Assembly: GCF_003194085.1 (NCBI RefSeq)
Contig: NZ_CP023994.1
Location: forward strand, 1,426,001-1,490,000
Source: Aurantimicrobium photophilum
GTDB lineage: Bacteria > Actinomycetota > Actinomycetes > Actinomycetales > Microbacteriaceae
Direction: 5' to 3'
DNA: 64,000 nt
Positions 42,178 to 51,227 of the stretch are shown here, piece by piece. The notes under the pieces were generated by a model. It worked only from the letters and a program-made list of their open reading frames with translations. It ran no database searches and was not told the origin of the DNA. Within the stretch, counting starts at the first letter, position 1; each line of letters starts with the position of its first letter. The position numbers were made by a program, and so were the translations under genes.

Positions 42178-43392
42178 CTAAGGGCGCGTTAAGCCCACTT
42201 GGCTACGGTAGCCCATAACCTTCGATCTCATACCTACTCCGCAGACACCCACCAGGTCACCGCGCTTGTAGTAGCCATAGATGCAATCTCCGCCTGCTTC
42301 ACCTTCCAGCAGTTGGATGTCGTCGGCTTGATCAATCAAGCCATACGCCAGCAAGCTCACATCAAACTGGTCACTCCAGAACGAGGGAATGGGAGCGAAG
42401 GGCTTGGCCAGCTCTTCAGCAAAAGCATCTGCATCACTGGAAAGCTGGAGTGCAACTTCCTTACCCACCTTGCGGGCCATCTCGGTGGGAATGTTCCAGT
42501 GCTCAACGCGACGTGAGTAGTCACAGAACTGAGGAATCGGGAAGCGTGCCACGTCACCGACGACGTAGACGTTCTCCCAGGGAGTTCCGTCCTTCTTGAG
42601 TACGCGCAGGTTGGTGTCTGCTCCCACACCGCCGTCGAGGTCGACGTCGTTGTCGTGGAGCAGTTCTAGGTTGGGCTCTGAACCAATGGCTTCTATGAGC
42701 ACCTGGGTGTAGAGCTCCACACCCGAGTCCAGCAGCACGCTCTCCACCCGGTCACCCCCGGTGACCTTGGTGATAGTGGAACCCATAAAGAAGTTCACTC
42801 CCTGTGCTTCCTGGCGGGCCTGAATGTCCTTGGCTAACTCAAGTCCCAGCGGGCGAAGCAAAGGAACTGGTCCCTTACCAATGACCGTGACGTGAGCGCC
42901 CAGCTTCTTGGCTGTGGCAGCCACTTCACACCCAATGAAACCTGCGCCATAGACAACAACACGAGTTCCTTCAGAGATCTCCGAGCGCAAAGCAATCGCG
43001 TCATCCAGTGATCGAATGACGTGAGTCCCCTTCTTTGGCATGCCCGGCAGATCCACACGACGTGGACGAAGTCCCGTCGCAATGATCAGTGCTTCGTAGG
43101 AGTGTTCAACTCCTAAGTCGTCGGTGACGATCTGGTTTTCCAGATCAACACGGTCAACCTTGCGCCCCAAAATCCATTCCACGTCGGAGACAGCGTCTCC
43201 GAGGGGGAACGCAACAGCTTCGTGGTTCACGTCAGCTGCGAGCACCTCTTTGGACAGGGGTGGTCGGTTATAGGGTGGGTGTGTTTCCTCACCGATGGCT
43301 ACAAGAGGACCGGCATAACCGCTTCGACGCAGCGACTCTGCTACGCGAAGTCCGCCCATAGAAGCGCCAATGATTAATACGGGGCGCGTCAT
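42178..43392 (-). CDS. FAD-dependent ferredoxin reductase
   Basis: 404 residues. Two Rossmann motifs (IIGASMGGLRVAESLRRSG at the N-terminus and VVYGAGFIGCEVAATAKKLG near 150), ATGLRPR, and NVYVVGDVARFP in the FAD domain. This is the putidaredoxin-reductase/rhodocoxin-reductase type that reduces ferredoxins feeding P450 or ring-hydroxylating oxygenases. It starts 9 bases after the small ferredoxin gene. Confidence 0.9.
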   Translation of the reverse strand: MTRPVLIIGASMGGLRVAESLRRSGYAGPLVAIGEETHPPYNRPPLSKEVLAADVNHEAVAFPLGDAVSDVEWILGRKVDRVDLENQIVTDDLGVEHSYEALIIATGLRPRRVDLPGMPKKGTHVIRSLDDAIALRSEISEGTRVVVYGAGFIGCEVAATAKKLGAHVTVIGKGPVPLLRPLGLELAKDIQARQEAQGVNFFMGSTITKVTGGDRVESVLLDSGVELYTQVLIEAIGSEPNLELLHDNDVDLDGGVGADTNLRVLKKDGTPWENVYVVGDVARFPIPQFCDYSRRVEHWNIPTEMARKVGKEVALQLSSDADAFAEELAKPFAPIPSFWSDQFDVSLLAYGLIDQADDIQLLEGEAGGDCIYGYYKRGDLVGVCGVGMRSKVMGYRSQVGLTRP

Positions 43393-43401
43393 GAGAATTC
43401 C

Positions 43402-43593
43402 TTAGTCGACGATAAAGATGGCCTGCATGGGGCAGACATCGATAGCAGCCTGAACGTTGTCACGCTCGCTGTCTTCAGCGGTGGCGTGGTATTCGAGCTT
43501 GTCGTCATCGTTGAGACGGAAGACATTGGGTGCCTCGAAGACGCACTGTCCGTAGTGCTGGCACTTGTCCATGTCGACGTTGATCTTGATCAT
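43402..43593 (-). CDS. 3Fe-4S-type ferredoxin (P450 partner type)
   Basis: 63 residues. DMDKCQHYGQCVFEAPNVF and IDVCPMQAIFIV: three cluster cysteines with His in place of the second Cys of a 4Fe-4S motif (C-xx-H-xx-C...CP), as in actinomycete single-cluster ferredoxins that serve cytochromes P450. Its ATG overlaps the stop of the preceding gene by one base. Confidence 0.9.
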   Translation of the reverse strand: MIKINVDMDKCQHYGQCVFEAPNVFRLNDDDKLEYHATAEDSERDNVQAAIDVCPMQAIFIVD

Positions 43594-44471
43594 TATTCTT
43601 TTTCCTCCACAGTGGATGGGTAAAGGTCTTTGGAGGGTGTGCGAATTCCACGGAATTCCCAGTCACCACCCATGGCGGTCGAAATAACTTCTTCGCTTTC
43701 GGTGGGCTGTGCACCCACGTCTGTGCGAATTGGAGTTGGTCCAACAACGATGTGGTTGGTCAAGCGACCAAGACCCTCGACCTCAACCTCGACGATGTCG
43801 CCGGGCTGAACGGGACGAGAGAATGCGGGAGTGCCAGAGAACAGCATGTCACCAGGAACCAGGGTGATGGTGCGAGCAATATCTGCAACCAGGTAGTGCA
43901 TGTCCCATTCCATGTTGTCGGTGTTGTCTTCTTGCTTGACTTCACCGTTGACATAGGTGCGGATCATCTTGTTGCGGAAGTCCCAGTCAGTAACCAGACC
44001 AGGGCCGACGGGTGCCAGGGTGTCCGAACCCTTCACGCGCAGCATGGAGCCAGCGTCCGTGTCACGGAAGTCGTGCAGGCCATAGTCATTACCCACGGTG
44101 TAACCAGCGATGTAGTCACCGGCTTCTTCGGGGCTGATGTTGCGGCAGGTCTTGCCGATCACGATGACGATTTCACCCTCATAGTTCAACCACTTGCAGC
44201 CTTCGGGGCGCACAACAGCACCCTTGTGGCTGTTGATGGCCGTGATGGGCTTGTGAAAGTAGGTGGGTGCGTCTGGGAGTTTGGTCATGAACTCCTTGGT
44301 GCGGCTGTCGTAGTTCAAGTGAACAGCGATGATCTTGGTGGGCTCCGATGGTGGCAGGTGCTGCGCATCCTCAATAGCCACACGACGACCGTCAGCGGCA
44401 ACAAGGAACTCTCCGTCGCGCACGGTTTGCACAGCAGCGCCGTCAAGCAGGATTCGACGATATTCAGTCAC
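43593..44471 (-). CDS. Fumarylacetoacetate hydrolase family protein (HpcE/HpaG-like)
   Basis: 292 residues from GTG 44471. FAH fold with LNYDSRTKEF, the metal-binding acids in NYEGEIVIVIGK, the GYTVGNDYG and DTLAPVGPGLVT motifs and MLFSGTPAFSRPVQPGD. In homoprotocatechuate breakdown the HpcE/HpaG enzyme decarboxylates and isomerises 5-carboxymethyl-2-oxo-hexene-dioate. Place between ring-cleavage and ferredoxin genes supports that step. It overlaps the dioxygenase gene by 8 bases. Confidence 0.85.
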   Translation of the reverse strand: MTEYRRILLDGAAVQTVRDGEFLVAADGRRVAIEDAQHLPPSEPTKIIAVHLNYDSRTKEFMTKLPDAPTYFHKPITAINSHKGAVVRPEGCKWLNYEGEIVIVIGKTCRNISPEEAGDYIAGYTVGNDYGLHDFRDTDAGSMLRVKGSDTLAPVGPGLVTDWDFRNKMIRTYVNGEVKQEDNTDNMEWDMHYLVADIARTITLVPGDMLFSGTPAFSRPVQPGDIVEVEVEGLGRLTNHIVVGPTPIRTDVGAQPTESEEVISTAMGGDWEFRGIRTPSKDLYPSTVEEKE

Positions 44472-45372
44472 GAGAGAGAACCATGTCCTTTGGCTGGGGG
44501 AAGCCGCCTTCTGGCTTCGGGAAGTAGATGTGAACCTGGCCGGTGCCGACGGAGTTCTCGTAGTCAGAGTACATCTCGCCCTTGGAGGTGTTGGCTTCCT
44601 CGCCGATGGCCCCAGCCATGGTGAGGTAGTGGCTGAAGTTTGCCTCGGGCTTGAACTTCAAGAATTCAGGCATGGTCTCGAGAACACGCTTGTGATCTCC
44701 GGCCTTGAACCATTCGATGCGCTCTTCATCGGCAGCACGTGCTTCGGGAGAGAAGATGTGGATGGGATCGCTTGCTTCGTGCTTGCGCAGATCGCGCAGC
44801 TTGTAGAAGGTGTGCGAGAGCGCACCCGACGCCAACAGCAGAACCTTGCGGTCCGAGTCACGGATAGCTTCACCGAGTGCACGACCTGCACGCAGGAAGT
44901 CTTCGGTAGTGGCGGTCTGGCAAACCGAGACAGATACCCAGCGCTTGTCGAGGCCCTTGCCCAGGTAGTCCCACAGGTTCACGGTGGCATACATGATGGG
45001 CAGGTAGGGGTCGGAAATAGGGGTAATCCAGGTTCCGTTCTTCTCGTCATACTTGACCACAGATTCAGCAAGTTCAGGGTCGCCCTTGAACGAGTAAGGA
45101 ATCTGGGACATTCCGCGAGGAAGTTCTTCTGCGGTGTACTTACCCTCACGGTGATCGTGGGAGGTGATGACGAACTCCACCGTGGTTGCCCAGTGCGAGT
45201 CGAGCACAATCACGGTGTCGTAATCGAGCTTCTCCATGACGTCTTTACGGAATTTTTCGAAACCGGGAACGAGTGAGATCTCTTTGCCGTCATTGAGCTC
45301 GAGACGAGTCTCCTTAGGCAACATGACAGTGGGTACGTGCGCAAGAATTGCAGCGCCTACTACTTCGCCCAT
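44464..45372 (-). CDS. hpaD: 3,4-dihydroxyphenylacetate 2,3-dioxygenase-like extradiol dioxygenase
   Basis: 302 residues from ATG 45372, with GAAGGA seven bases before it. LigB superfamily with metal ligands in AAILAHVPTVMLP (His), LDSHWATTVEF (His) and a Glu further on, and ASGALSHTFYKLRDL. Length and sequence pattern match the class III homoprotocatechuate dioxygenases (HpcB/HpaD). It opens the catechol ring next to the hydroxyls. Two bases after the aldehyde dehydrogenase gene, same operon. Confidence 0.85.
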   Translation of the reverse strand: MGEVVGAAILAHVPTVMLPKETRLELNDGKEISLVPGFEKFRKDVMEKLDYDTVIVLDSHWATTVEFVITSHDHREGKYTAEELPRGMSQIPYSFKGDPELAESVVKYDEKNGTWITPISDPYLPIMYATVNLWDYLGKGLDKRWVSVSVCQTATTEDFLRAGRALGEAIRDSDRKVLLLASGALSHTFYKLRDLRKHEASDPIHIFSPEARAADEERIEWFKAGDHKRVLETMPEFLKFKPEANFSHYLTMAGAIGEEANTSKGEMYSDYENSVGTGQVHIYFPKPEGGFPQPKDMVLSRD

Positions 45373-45374
45373 GG

Positions 45375-46838
45375 TTATTCCTTCCATCCATTTGGTGAAA
45401 CTACGGTGTTCTTAACATCTGCATAGAAGTCGAAGGACCAGGTGCCGCCATCGCGACCAATACCTGACTTCTTCGAGCCTCCGAAGGGTGCGCGAAGGTC
45501 GCGCACAAAGAAACAGTTGACCCAGATAGTGCCGGCAACCAGCACATCGGTGATCTTCTTGGCGTGCTCTTGGTTGCCGGAGACAACAACAGCTGCAAGT
45601 CCGAACTCGGTGCCGTTAGCACGCTCAATGACTTCTTCATCCGTCTTGAAGGTCATCATGCACAGCACGGGGCCAAAGATTTCACTGGTGACAATCTCGG
45701 AGCCTTCGGTGGGGTTCTTCACAAGCGTGGGCTTGAAGAAGAGTCCACCGAGCGCGTCGTTGGGCTCACCACCCCAGACAATCTCTTGACCTTCTGCCTT
45801 GGCACGGTCAACGAATCCCTTCACGCGGTCGAAGTGGACCTGGTGAATCTGAGGACCGATGTCAGTGTTTTCATCGCGAGGGTCACCCTGCTTGATCGCA
45901 GCAGCCTTCTCACCAAACTTCTTGGCGAATTCATCAGCGATGTTCTCGTGCACAAAGATGCGGGTTCCGGACAGGCACACCTGGCCCGCGTTGTCGTATT
46001 GCTCAACAGCAATCTCAGCTGCGAGGTCGAGGTCAGCATCTTCGAGCACGATCATGGGGCTCTTGCCACCGAGCTCGAAGGAGCAAGGAGTGAGGTTATC
46101 TGCTGCTGCGCGAGCAATCACCTTGGCGGTGGGAACCGAACCGGTGAACGAGATGCGGTTGATATCGGGGTGAGCAACCAGTGCCGACCCGATTTCCTTG
46201 CCATAACCCTGCACAACATTGAATACGCCGTCAGGAATACCAGCCTGTTTGGTCAGGTCTGCAAAGAACGATGCGCTCAGCGGTGTCCACTCAGCAGGCT
46301 TGAGCACGACAGTGTCACCTGCTGCGAGAGCAGGACCAATCTTCCAGGTGGCGAGCATGAGAGGTGCATTCCAGGGGGTAATCAGAACAGCAACACCGGA
46401 GGGGTCCCAGCTGACGTTGTTGGTGTGGCCACGGGTCTCAAACTTCTCGTGGTGCAGTTCGTTAATGGCCCAGTCAGCAAAGAAACGAATATTCATGGCC
46501 ACGCGAGGCATCACACCGCGGCGGTGTGAACGAAGCAGCGAACCGTTGTCCATGGTCTCGAGCTGGGAAAGAGTCTCGTTGTTCTCTTCGATCAAGTCGG
46601 CAAGCTTGTGAAGAAGTACTCCACGACCCTGGGGACCGAGTGCAGCCCAGGCGGGGAAGGCAGCGCGCGCAGCGGCTACCGCTGCGTCTGCTTCTGCCTG
46701 ACCACCGCGAGAAATCTCGCCGAGGAAGGTGCCATCGATGGGAGAGGTGTTGGTGAAGGTCTCTGCGGAGGAAACACGCTGGCCGCCAATGTAGTGGCGG
46801 GTGTCAATCTCGGCACCGGCGACGCTAATTGTGGTCAT
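45375..46838 (-). CDS. hpaE: Aldehyde dehydrogenase (5-carboxymethyl-2-hydroxymuconate semialdehyde type)
   Basis: 487 residues from ATG 46838 (GAGGAC nine bases upstream; the frame runs on to 46853). ALDH marks: TPWNAPLMLATWKIGPALAAG, FTGSVPTAKVIARAA, catalytic Glu in ELGGKSPMIVLED, catalytic Cys in NAGQVCLSGTRIFV, and IFGPVLCMMTF. In context it oxidises the semialdehyde produced by the ring-cleavage enzyme (HpaE role). First gene of the operon, with a MarR-type palindrome in its promoter. Confidence 0.88.
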   Translation of the reverse strand: MTTISVAGAEIDTRHYIGGQRVSSAETFTNTSPIDGTFLGEISRGGQAEADAAVAAARAAFPAWAALGPQGRGVLLHKLADLIEENNETLSQLETMDNGSLLRSHRRGVMPRVAMNIRFFADWAINELHHEKFETRGHTNNVSWDPSGVAVLITPWNAPLMLATWKIGPALAAGDTVVLKPAEWTPLSASFFADLTKQAGIPDGVFNVVQGYGKEIGSALVAHPDINRISFTGSVPTAKVIARAAADNLTPCSFELGGKSPMIVLEDADLDLAAEIAVEQYDNAGQVCLSGTRIFVHENIADEFAKKFGEKAAAIKQGDPRDENTDIGPQIHQVHFDRVKGFVDRAKAEGQEIVWGGEPNDALGGLFFKPTLVKNPTEGSEIVTSEIFGPVLCMMTFKTDEEVIERANGTEFGLAAVVVSGNQEHAKKITDVLVAGTIWVNCFFVRDLRAPFGGSKKSGIGRDGGTWSFDFYADVKNTVVSPNGWKE

Positions 46839-46870
46839 GGGTAATGTCCTCACATCTTTGTGTTGAAGTA

Positions 46871-46890
46871 ATCATTCGTATACTAATGAT
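46871..46890. promoter_or_regulatory. Operator-like palindrome between hpaE and the amidotransferase gene
   Basis: ATCATTCGTA/TACTAATGAT, a 20-bp palindrome with a single mismatch. It lies in the 100-bp divergent promoter region. The ATTCGT core recurs before the P450 gene and before the ligase gene. Confidence 0.7.
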
Positions 46891-46951
46891 TATTACTAGG
46901 ATATAAAAGTCACACAAGGTAAAAGTTCTTTTTTATTGCGAAAGGTGCCTG

Positions 46952-47650
46952 ATGGCCCGCCCGAGAATCGCCATTCTTGCCCGCTTTGCAGAGAACACTT
47001 CTGCCACGCGCTATGCCGCCGTCATCACCGCACGTCGACTTGCCGAAGCAGTCTGGGCAGCTGGTGGAGAACCTTTGACCTTCCTCCCCGTTGCGGGAAG
47101 CAATTGGGCTGAGCGCCTCGAGGGTATTGATGGCGTGCTTATGCCCGGCGGTGCTGATGTGAACCCCGGCAGCTACGGACAAGAAGTATCTTCTGACCAC
47201 GTCTATGACGTGGACGATCTGGCGGACGAGGTAGATATCTCCCTGGTCAACTATGCCCTCGGCACCGGTATGCCCGTGCTCACCATTTGCCGTGGCACCC
47301 AGATCACCAACGTGGCGCGTGGCGGCACACTCGTTCAACACATGGATGAGCCTCACCAGCACTATGTTGCTCCGGTAACCATTGAGAAGTATCACTCCGA
47401 GATGGGCTTGAGTTCAGCCCAGGTCGAGGCCTCCTGCTACCACCACCAAGTCATTGACACTCTCGGCGAAGGTCTCGAAGTGATTGCTCGCTCAGCACAG
47501 GGTGATGTCGAAGCCATCAAGATTGACGCTGCCGGCTGGGCCTTCGGTGTGCAGTGGCACCCCGAGGACAACTTCGACACCAATAAGCCCCAAGCAGAAC
47601 TCTTTGAGCGCTTTGTCAGCGAAGCTGCCAGCTATGGAGCTTCGCGCTAA
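46952..47650 (+). CDS. Class I amidotransferase-like gamma-glutamyl hydrolase (PuuD family)
   Basis: 232 residues, preceded by GAAAGG. PuuD/peptidase C26 features: DGVLMPGGADVNPGSYGQE, nucleophile Cys in VLTICRGTQITNVARGG, and the His/Glu pair in GVQWHPEDNF. PuuD removes glutamate from gamma-glutamyl-GABA in putrescine breakdown. With a glutamine-synthetase-like ligase at the other end of the cluster it could complete a gamma-glutamylation cycle. Confidence 0.88.
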   Translation: MARPRIAILARFAENTSATRYAAVITARRLAEAVWAAGGEPLTFLPVAGSNWAERLEGIDGVLMPGGADVNPGSYGQEVSSDHVYDVDDLADEVDISLVNYALGTGMPVLTICRGTQITNVARGGTLVQHMDEPHQHYVAPVTIEKYHSEMGLSSAQVEASCYHHQVIDTLGEGLEVIARSAQGDVEAIKIDAAGWAFGVQWHPEDNFDTNKPQAELFERFVSEAASYGASR

Positions 47651-48154
47651 CTACTTTGCTTGCGCTTCGGTGTAGTTGGTGAGCAGACGCAACATGTCTG
47701 CGAAGCGGCCGCGATCAGCGGCAGGAATGTTGGACGAGATTTCAATTTCCTGACGATTGAACGCAGGGAACAGCTTCTCCATCAGCTTGTGACCCTTGTC
47801 GGTGAGGTTCACCAGCACCAGACGGCCATCAGCTTCACTACGTGAACGCTCTGCCAAGCCCATCTTCTCGAGAGTCTTGAGAACACCGGTCAGAGTTGCC
47901 TTTGAGATTCCGCTTTCCTCGGCAATGTCACGAGTTTCTGCAGGTTCCCAGATCCAGGTCACCCAGAGCACAACGAAAGCTGTCCAGCTCAGGCCGCTTT
48001 CTGCGAGCACGTTTCGCTCAAAGTGGTTGCGCACGGCGCTGGCTGCACGGAAGAGATTCGACATGACCGCCATGGCCTCGAAGTCGAGGGTCATGTGGCT
48101 CAGGCGACTGGTGATCTGAGACTCTGTCTCAGCCAGGGTGTGACTGCCTGCCAT
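47651..48154 (-). CDS. MarR-family transcriptional regulator
   Basis: 167 residues from ATG 48154 (AGGAAAGAG upstream; the longer frame to 48211 is unlikely). Winged helix: ETRDIAEESGISKATLTGVLKTLEKMGL as recognition helix, RSEADGRLVLVNLTDKG as the wing. HpaR and many catabolic repressors belong here. Its position between the ring-cleavage operon and the P450 gene, and three related palindromes in the surrounding promoters, make it the probable regulator of the whole cluster. Confidence 0.92.
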   Translation of the reverse strand: MAGSHTLAETESQITSRLSHMTLDFEAMAVMSNLFRAASAVRNHFERNVLAESGLSWTAFVVLWVTWIWEPAETRDIAEESGISKATLTGVLKTLEKMGLAERSRSEADGRLVLVNLTDKGHKLMEKLFPAFNRQEIEISSNIPAADRGRFADMLRLLTNYTEAQAK

Positions 48155-48219
48155 GATTTCTCTTTCCTGTGAGTGTCCCTCAAGTTTATGCCAGCACACG
48201 CGACATCTCATGGAAGAAC

Positions 48220-48276
48220 TTGACTTACCTCGGGGTGATGGGGTTATCCTGAGATTATTCGTATCCGAACAATCTC
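48220..48276 (+). promoter_or_regulatory. P450 promoter with overlapping operator
   Basis: TTGACT (48220-48225), 18-bp spacer, TTATCC (48244-48249), then a 26-bp palindrome GAGATTATTCGTA/TCCGAACAATCTC with two mismatches (48251-48276) over the start of transcription. A bound repressor would block initiation. Confidence 0.7.
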
Positions 48277-48291
48277 AACGAGGAGACTTCG

Positions 48292-49539
48292 ATGAAGCCA
48301 TCGTCGCCCTACAACTTGGCCGATCTGGACCTGTTCAAGAACGGTGCCCCTTGGGCGGCGTTTGAAGAAATCCGCACCAACACCCCCGCTCACTTCAGCG
48401 ACGAAGGTGAAGACGGCAGCGGTTTCTGGTCTGCCACTCGTTACCACGACATCGTGAAGGTCCTCCGCGACTCCGAGACATTCACCAGCGAACGCTTCAC
48501 CAACCTCGAAGAAGTTACCCCCGAGCAAGAAGAAGCACGCCGTTCACTTCTCGAGACCGACGGTGCTCGTCACCGCGCCATGCGTCGACTGATTCAGTTC
48601 GAATTCACTCCTGCTGCTGTTGCCCGCTACGAGAACTTCCTCCGCGGTCTCACCGCCAGCACCCTCGACAATGCATTCGCCAAGGGCGAGTTCGACTTCG
48701 TCGAAGACGTTGCCGCTGACTTCCCCATTCGCGTGCTCGCCAAGATCTTGGATGTGCCCGACTCCGACACCGGTCAGCTCATTGACTGGGGTAACCGCAT
48801 GGTGGGCTTCTCCGACCCTGAGCACGCTGACGTTCTCATCAATTCAGAAGAGAGCGAGCAATACAAGAACCTGCCCTTCCGCTCACCTGCTGCACTCGAG
48901 GTGTTCGAATACGGTGACGAACTTCGTCGCCAGCGTCTAGGAAAGAACGGAACCGACCTGGTTTCTGTTCTAGTCAACTCAGAGCCTTCGGATGGCATCC
49001 CACTGTCAGACCGTGACTTCCACACCAACTTCCTGCTCTTGGTTGTGGCTGGTAACGAGACCACTCGTCACACCATCACTCACACCATGAACAACCTCAT
49101 CAACAACCCTGACCAGCTTGCTCTCCTCCAGGAGAACCCAGAGCTGATCCCCTGGGCTGTTGAAGAGTTCCTCCGCTATGCCAGCCCCGTCTACCACTTC
49201 CGTCGCACCGCGACCAAGGACGTGGACTTCAACGGATCGATGATCAAGAAGGGCGAGAAGATGGTCGCCTGGTTTGCCTCCGGCAACCGCGACGAGTCCG
49301 TCTTCGAGAACCCTAACAAGATGGATGTCACTCGTAACCCCAACGAGCACGTGACCTTCGGTCGCGGTGGCCCCCACATGTGCTTGGGTAACTCCCTGGC
49401 TCGCATCGAGCTGCGCGTCATGTTCGAAGACCTCATCAGTCGCGTCGACAAGGTTGAGCGCACCGGTGAAGTTGACTTCCTGCGTTCGAACTTCGTGCAC
49501 GGCATCAAGCGCATGCCCGTCAAGGTCACCACGCGCTAG
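48292..49539 (+). CDS. Cytochrome P450 monooxygenase (soluble, bacterial class I)
   Basis: 415 residues, ATG with GAGGAG seven bases upstream. I-helix oxygen-binding motif AGNETTRH near residue 253, K-helix ExxR in EEFLRYASPV, haem loop FGRGGPHMCLG with Cys364, all intact. No membrane anchor. Electrons probably come from the 3Fe-4S or 2Fe-2S ferredoxin and the FAD reductase in the divergent operon. The sequence style recalls CYP families acting on steroid side chains or small aromatics (HAEFTP-type motif IQFEFTPAAVARYE), but the substrate is unknown. Confidence 0.93.
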   Translation: MKPSSPYNLADLDLFKNGAPWAAFEEIRTNTPAHFSDEGEDGSGFWSATRYHDIVKVLRDSETFTSERFTNLEEVTPEQEEARRSLLETDGARHRAMRRLIQFEFTPAAVARYENFLRGLTASTLDNAFAKGEFDFVEDVAADFPIRVLAKILDVPDSDTGQLIDWGNRMVGFSDPEHADVLINSEESEQYKNLPFRSPAALEVFEYGDELRRQRLGKNGTDLVSVLVNSEPSDGIPLSDRDFHTNFLLLVVAGNETTRHTITHTMNNLINNPDQLALLQENPELIPWAVEEFLRYASPVYHFRRTATKDVDFNGSMIKKGEKMVAWFASGNRDESVFENPNKMDVTRNPNEHVTFGRGGPHMCLGNSLARIELRVMFEDLISRVDKVERTGEVDFLRSNFVHGIKRMPVKVTTR

Positions 49540-49581
49540 GACTTCACACAACGAGGGACGTCTCACCCTCGTGTGGCCTCC

Positions 49582-49618
49582 TGCAGAACGGCTCCCGCTA
49601 ACTGGGAGCCGTTCTGCA
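49582..49618 (+). terminator. Terminator behind the P450 gene
   Basis: Perfect 15-bp stem TGCAGAACGGCTCCC / GGGAGCCGTTCTGCA with a 7-base loop, followed by TTCTCCTC. Confidence 0.88.
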
Positions 49619-49661
49619 TTCTCCTCACATAACCACTCCACGCTGACTTAGGCTGATATCC

Positions 49662-50390
49662 ATGACTGCTCCCCGTGTACTTGTCATCGTTCATGACGTC
49701 GATGACAACCTCAATGAATTTGCCGTACCGCTGGCGGAAGCAGGTCTGTTTCTGGACACTTGGGATGCTGCCAAAGACTTTGACTCTCGTCCGGCACTCG
49801 ATGAGTTGGCACAGTACTCCGGAATCATTTCGCTCGGCGCCCACAATGGCATCCTGGATGAAGCCACAACTGAATGGATGCCCTACGAGCGCAAGATTGT
49901 GGAATACGCGCTCGAATCCGAAACTCCATTCTTTGGACTGTGCTTCGGCTCTCAACTTCTTGCTTCGGTAGCTGGAGCATCGTTCAAGCCCTCACCTGTG
50001 CCCGAGTTGGGCTGGACCGAAGTTGTGATGAAACCTGAAGCGAAACAAGATCCTGTATTCGCTTCTATAAGTGGCGGCCTGAAAGGTTTTCACTTCCACT
50101 ACGACAGCTATGAGCTTCCAGAGTCAGCCACTCTGCTGGGTGAGACCAACGGCATCATCGAGGCATACCGAGTGGGCAACGCAGCGTGGGCTACTCAGTT
50201 CCACTTAGAAGTGGGCCTGAACCAGCAGCTCGCCTGGTTGACCACCTACCGAAAGTACTTCGAGAAGGAAGGCATCGACGTGGCGGAGCAAATGCGCCTG
50301 AGCCACGAGAACTTCCTCGAGTACCGTCGCCAGGCACACGAAACTGCCACAGCTTTTGCTGAGCAGGTGAAGGCGTTCGCCTCTAAATAA
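49662..50390 (+). CDS. Class I glutamine amidotransferase-like protein (first copy)
   Basis: 242 residues. GATase1 domain with nucleophile Cys in FFGLCFGSQLLASVAG, PELGWTEV, and His/Glu in TQFHLEVGLNQ. Resembles the stand-alone GMP-synthase-like amidotransferases, several of which (for example TdnT and IpuF relatives) act with gamma-glutamylamide synthetases in amine breakdown. It converges with the second copy, overlapping by 8 bases. Confidence 0.82.
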   Translation: MTAPRVLVIVHDVDDNLNEFAVPLAEAGLFLDTWDAAKDFDSRPALDELAQYSGIISLGAHNGILDEATTEWMPYERKIVEYALESETPFFGLCFGSQLLASVAGASFKPSPVPELGWTEVVMKPEAKQDPVFASISGGLKGFHFHYDSYELPESATLLGETNGIIEAYRVGNAAWATQFHLEVGLNQQLAWLTTYRKYFEKEGIDVAEQMRLSHENFLEYRRQAHETATAFAEQVKAFASK

Positions 50391-51090
50391 GTCCGGCGAC
50401 GTCTTTCAAGTAAGCGTCAACGAGAGCATAGGTGCGCTTCTCGGCTGCTGAATCTTCAGCAACGGTCTGGGCCTGCAGGATGACGGGATCGAGGCCTGCC
50501 TCGATCACCTTCTTATCGCCGCCCCAGTCCAGCCATCCCTTGAGACCTGGTGACTCCAGCTCAGGGTGGAATTGAACAGCCAGGGTCTTGTTGATGATGA
50601 AAGCCTGAGGTGCTGCTGGGTTGCGTGCAATCTCCACCGCACCAGGAGGAACAGTGAAGCGGTCATAGTGGAACTGGAACCAGGGACCGTTCGAGACGAG
50701 CTCGGGGCGGTCACTCCAGATGTTGGTCCAACCAATTTCGAACTGTGGTGCAGGGCCCACGGTTCCACCCATGGCGCGGGCAATGAGTTGACCACCAAAG
50801 CAAATGCCCAGCACTGGCTTGCCTGACGAGACGGCGTTCTTGACCAGTTCCAGCTCAGGCTCGAGCCAATTGCCAATGCAGGCGTTATCCCATGCACCCC
50901 AGGGAGCACCCAAGGGCACGATGAGATCGAAGTCATCAAAGTGGGGAAACTCCACGGTGATGTTGGGGGTGGAGAAGAGATCTTCGGGAACAACAAGGAA
51001 CTCAGTGATTTCAAAGCCGTGGTGCTCAAGCCGACGACCCACAGGTCCAGTGGGACTGACGTGGTCGTGCTGGATAACGAGGGCTTTCAC
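50383..51090 (-). CDS. Class I glutamine amidotransferase-like protein (second copy)
   Basis: 235 residues from GTG 51090, with AAGGAG eight bases upstream; frames to 51138 lack this support. Nucleophile Cys in VLGICFGGQLIARAMGG, FEIGWTNIW, and AVQFHPELESPG. Same family as the gene it converges with, clearly diverged, so not a recent duplicate. It shares a divergent promoter region with the ligase gene. Confidence 0.82.
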   Translation of the reverse strand: MKALVIQHDHVSPTGPVGRRLEHHGFEITEFLVVPEDLFSTPNITVEFPHFDDFDLIVPLGAPWGAWDNACIGNWLEPELELVKNAVSSGKPVLGICFGGQLIARAMGGTVGPAPQFEIGWTNIWSDRPELVSNGPWFQFHYDRFTVPPGAVEIARNPAAPQAFIINKTLAVQFHPELESPGLKGWLDWGGDKKVIEAGLDPVILQAQTVAEDSAAEKRTYALVDAYLKDVAGLI

Positions 51091-51143
51091 AGTGAGCTCC
51101 TTGGATACAGAATGAGTACACATAACAATATGTGCCAATTATT

Positions 51144-51192
51144 TTGAAGTTCTCTAGCGAATCGGTACTATTCGTTAGTACCCTAACGATAG
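51144..51192 (+). promoter_or_regulatory. Ligase promoter with operator-like repeat
   Basis: TTGAAG (51144-51149), 16-bp spacer, TACTAT (51166-51171). The -10 lies inside a perfect inverted repeat GGTACTA-TTCGT-TAGTACC (51164-51182); a second arm CTAACGATAG follows. Shares ATTCGT with the other two operators. Confidence 0.6.
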
Positions 51193-51227
51193 CGTTATGA
51201 CACCAAACTTGCCACAAAGGAGTTGCA

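Noticed and set aside
45564-46529. 321-codon plus-strand frame opposite hpaE
   Set aside because: Shadow of the aldehyde dehydrogenase gene, which has all catalytic motifs.
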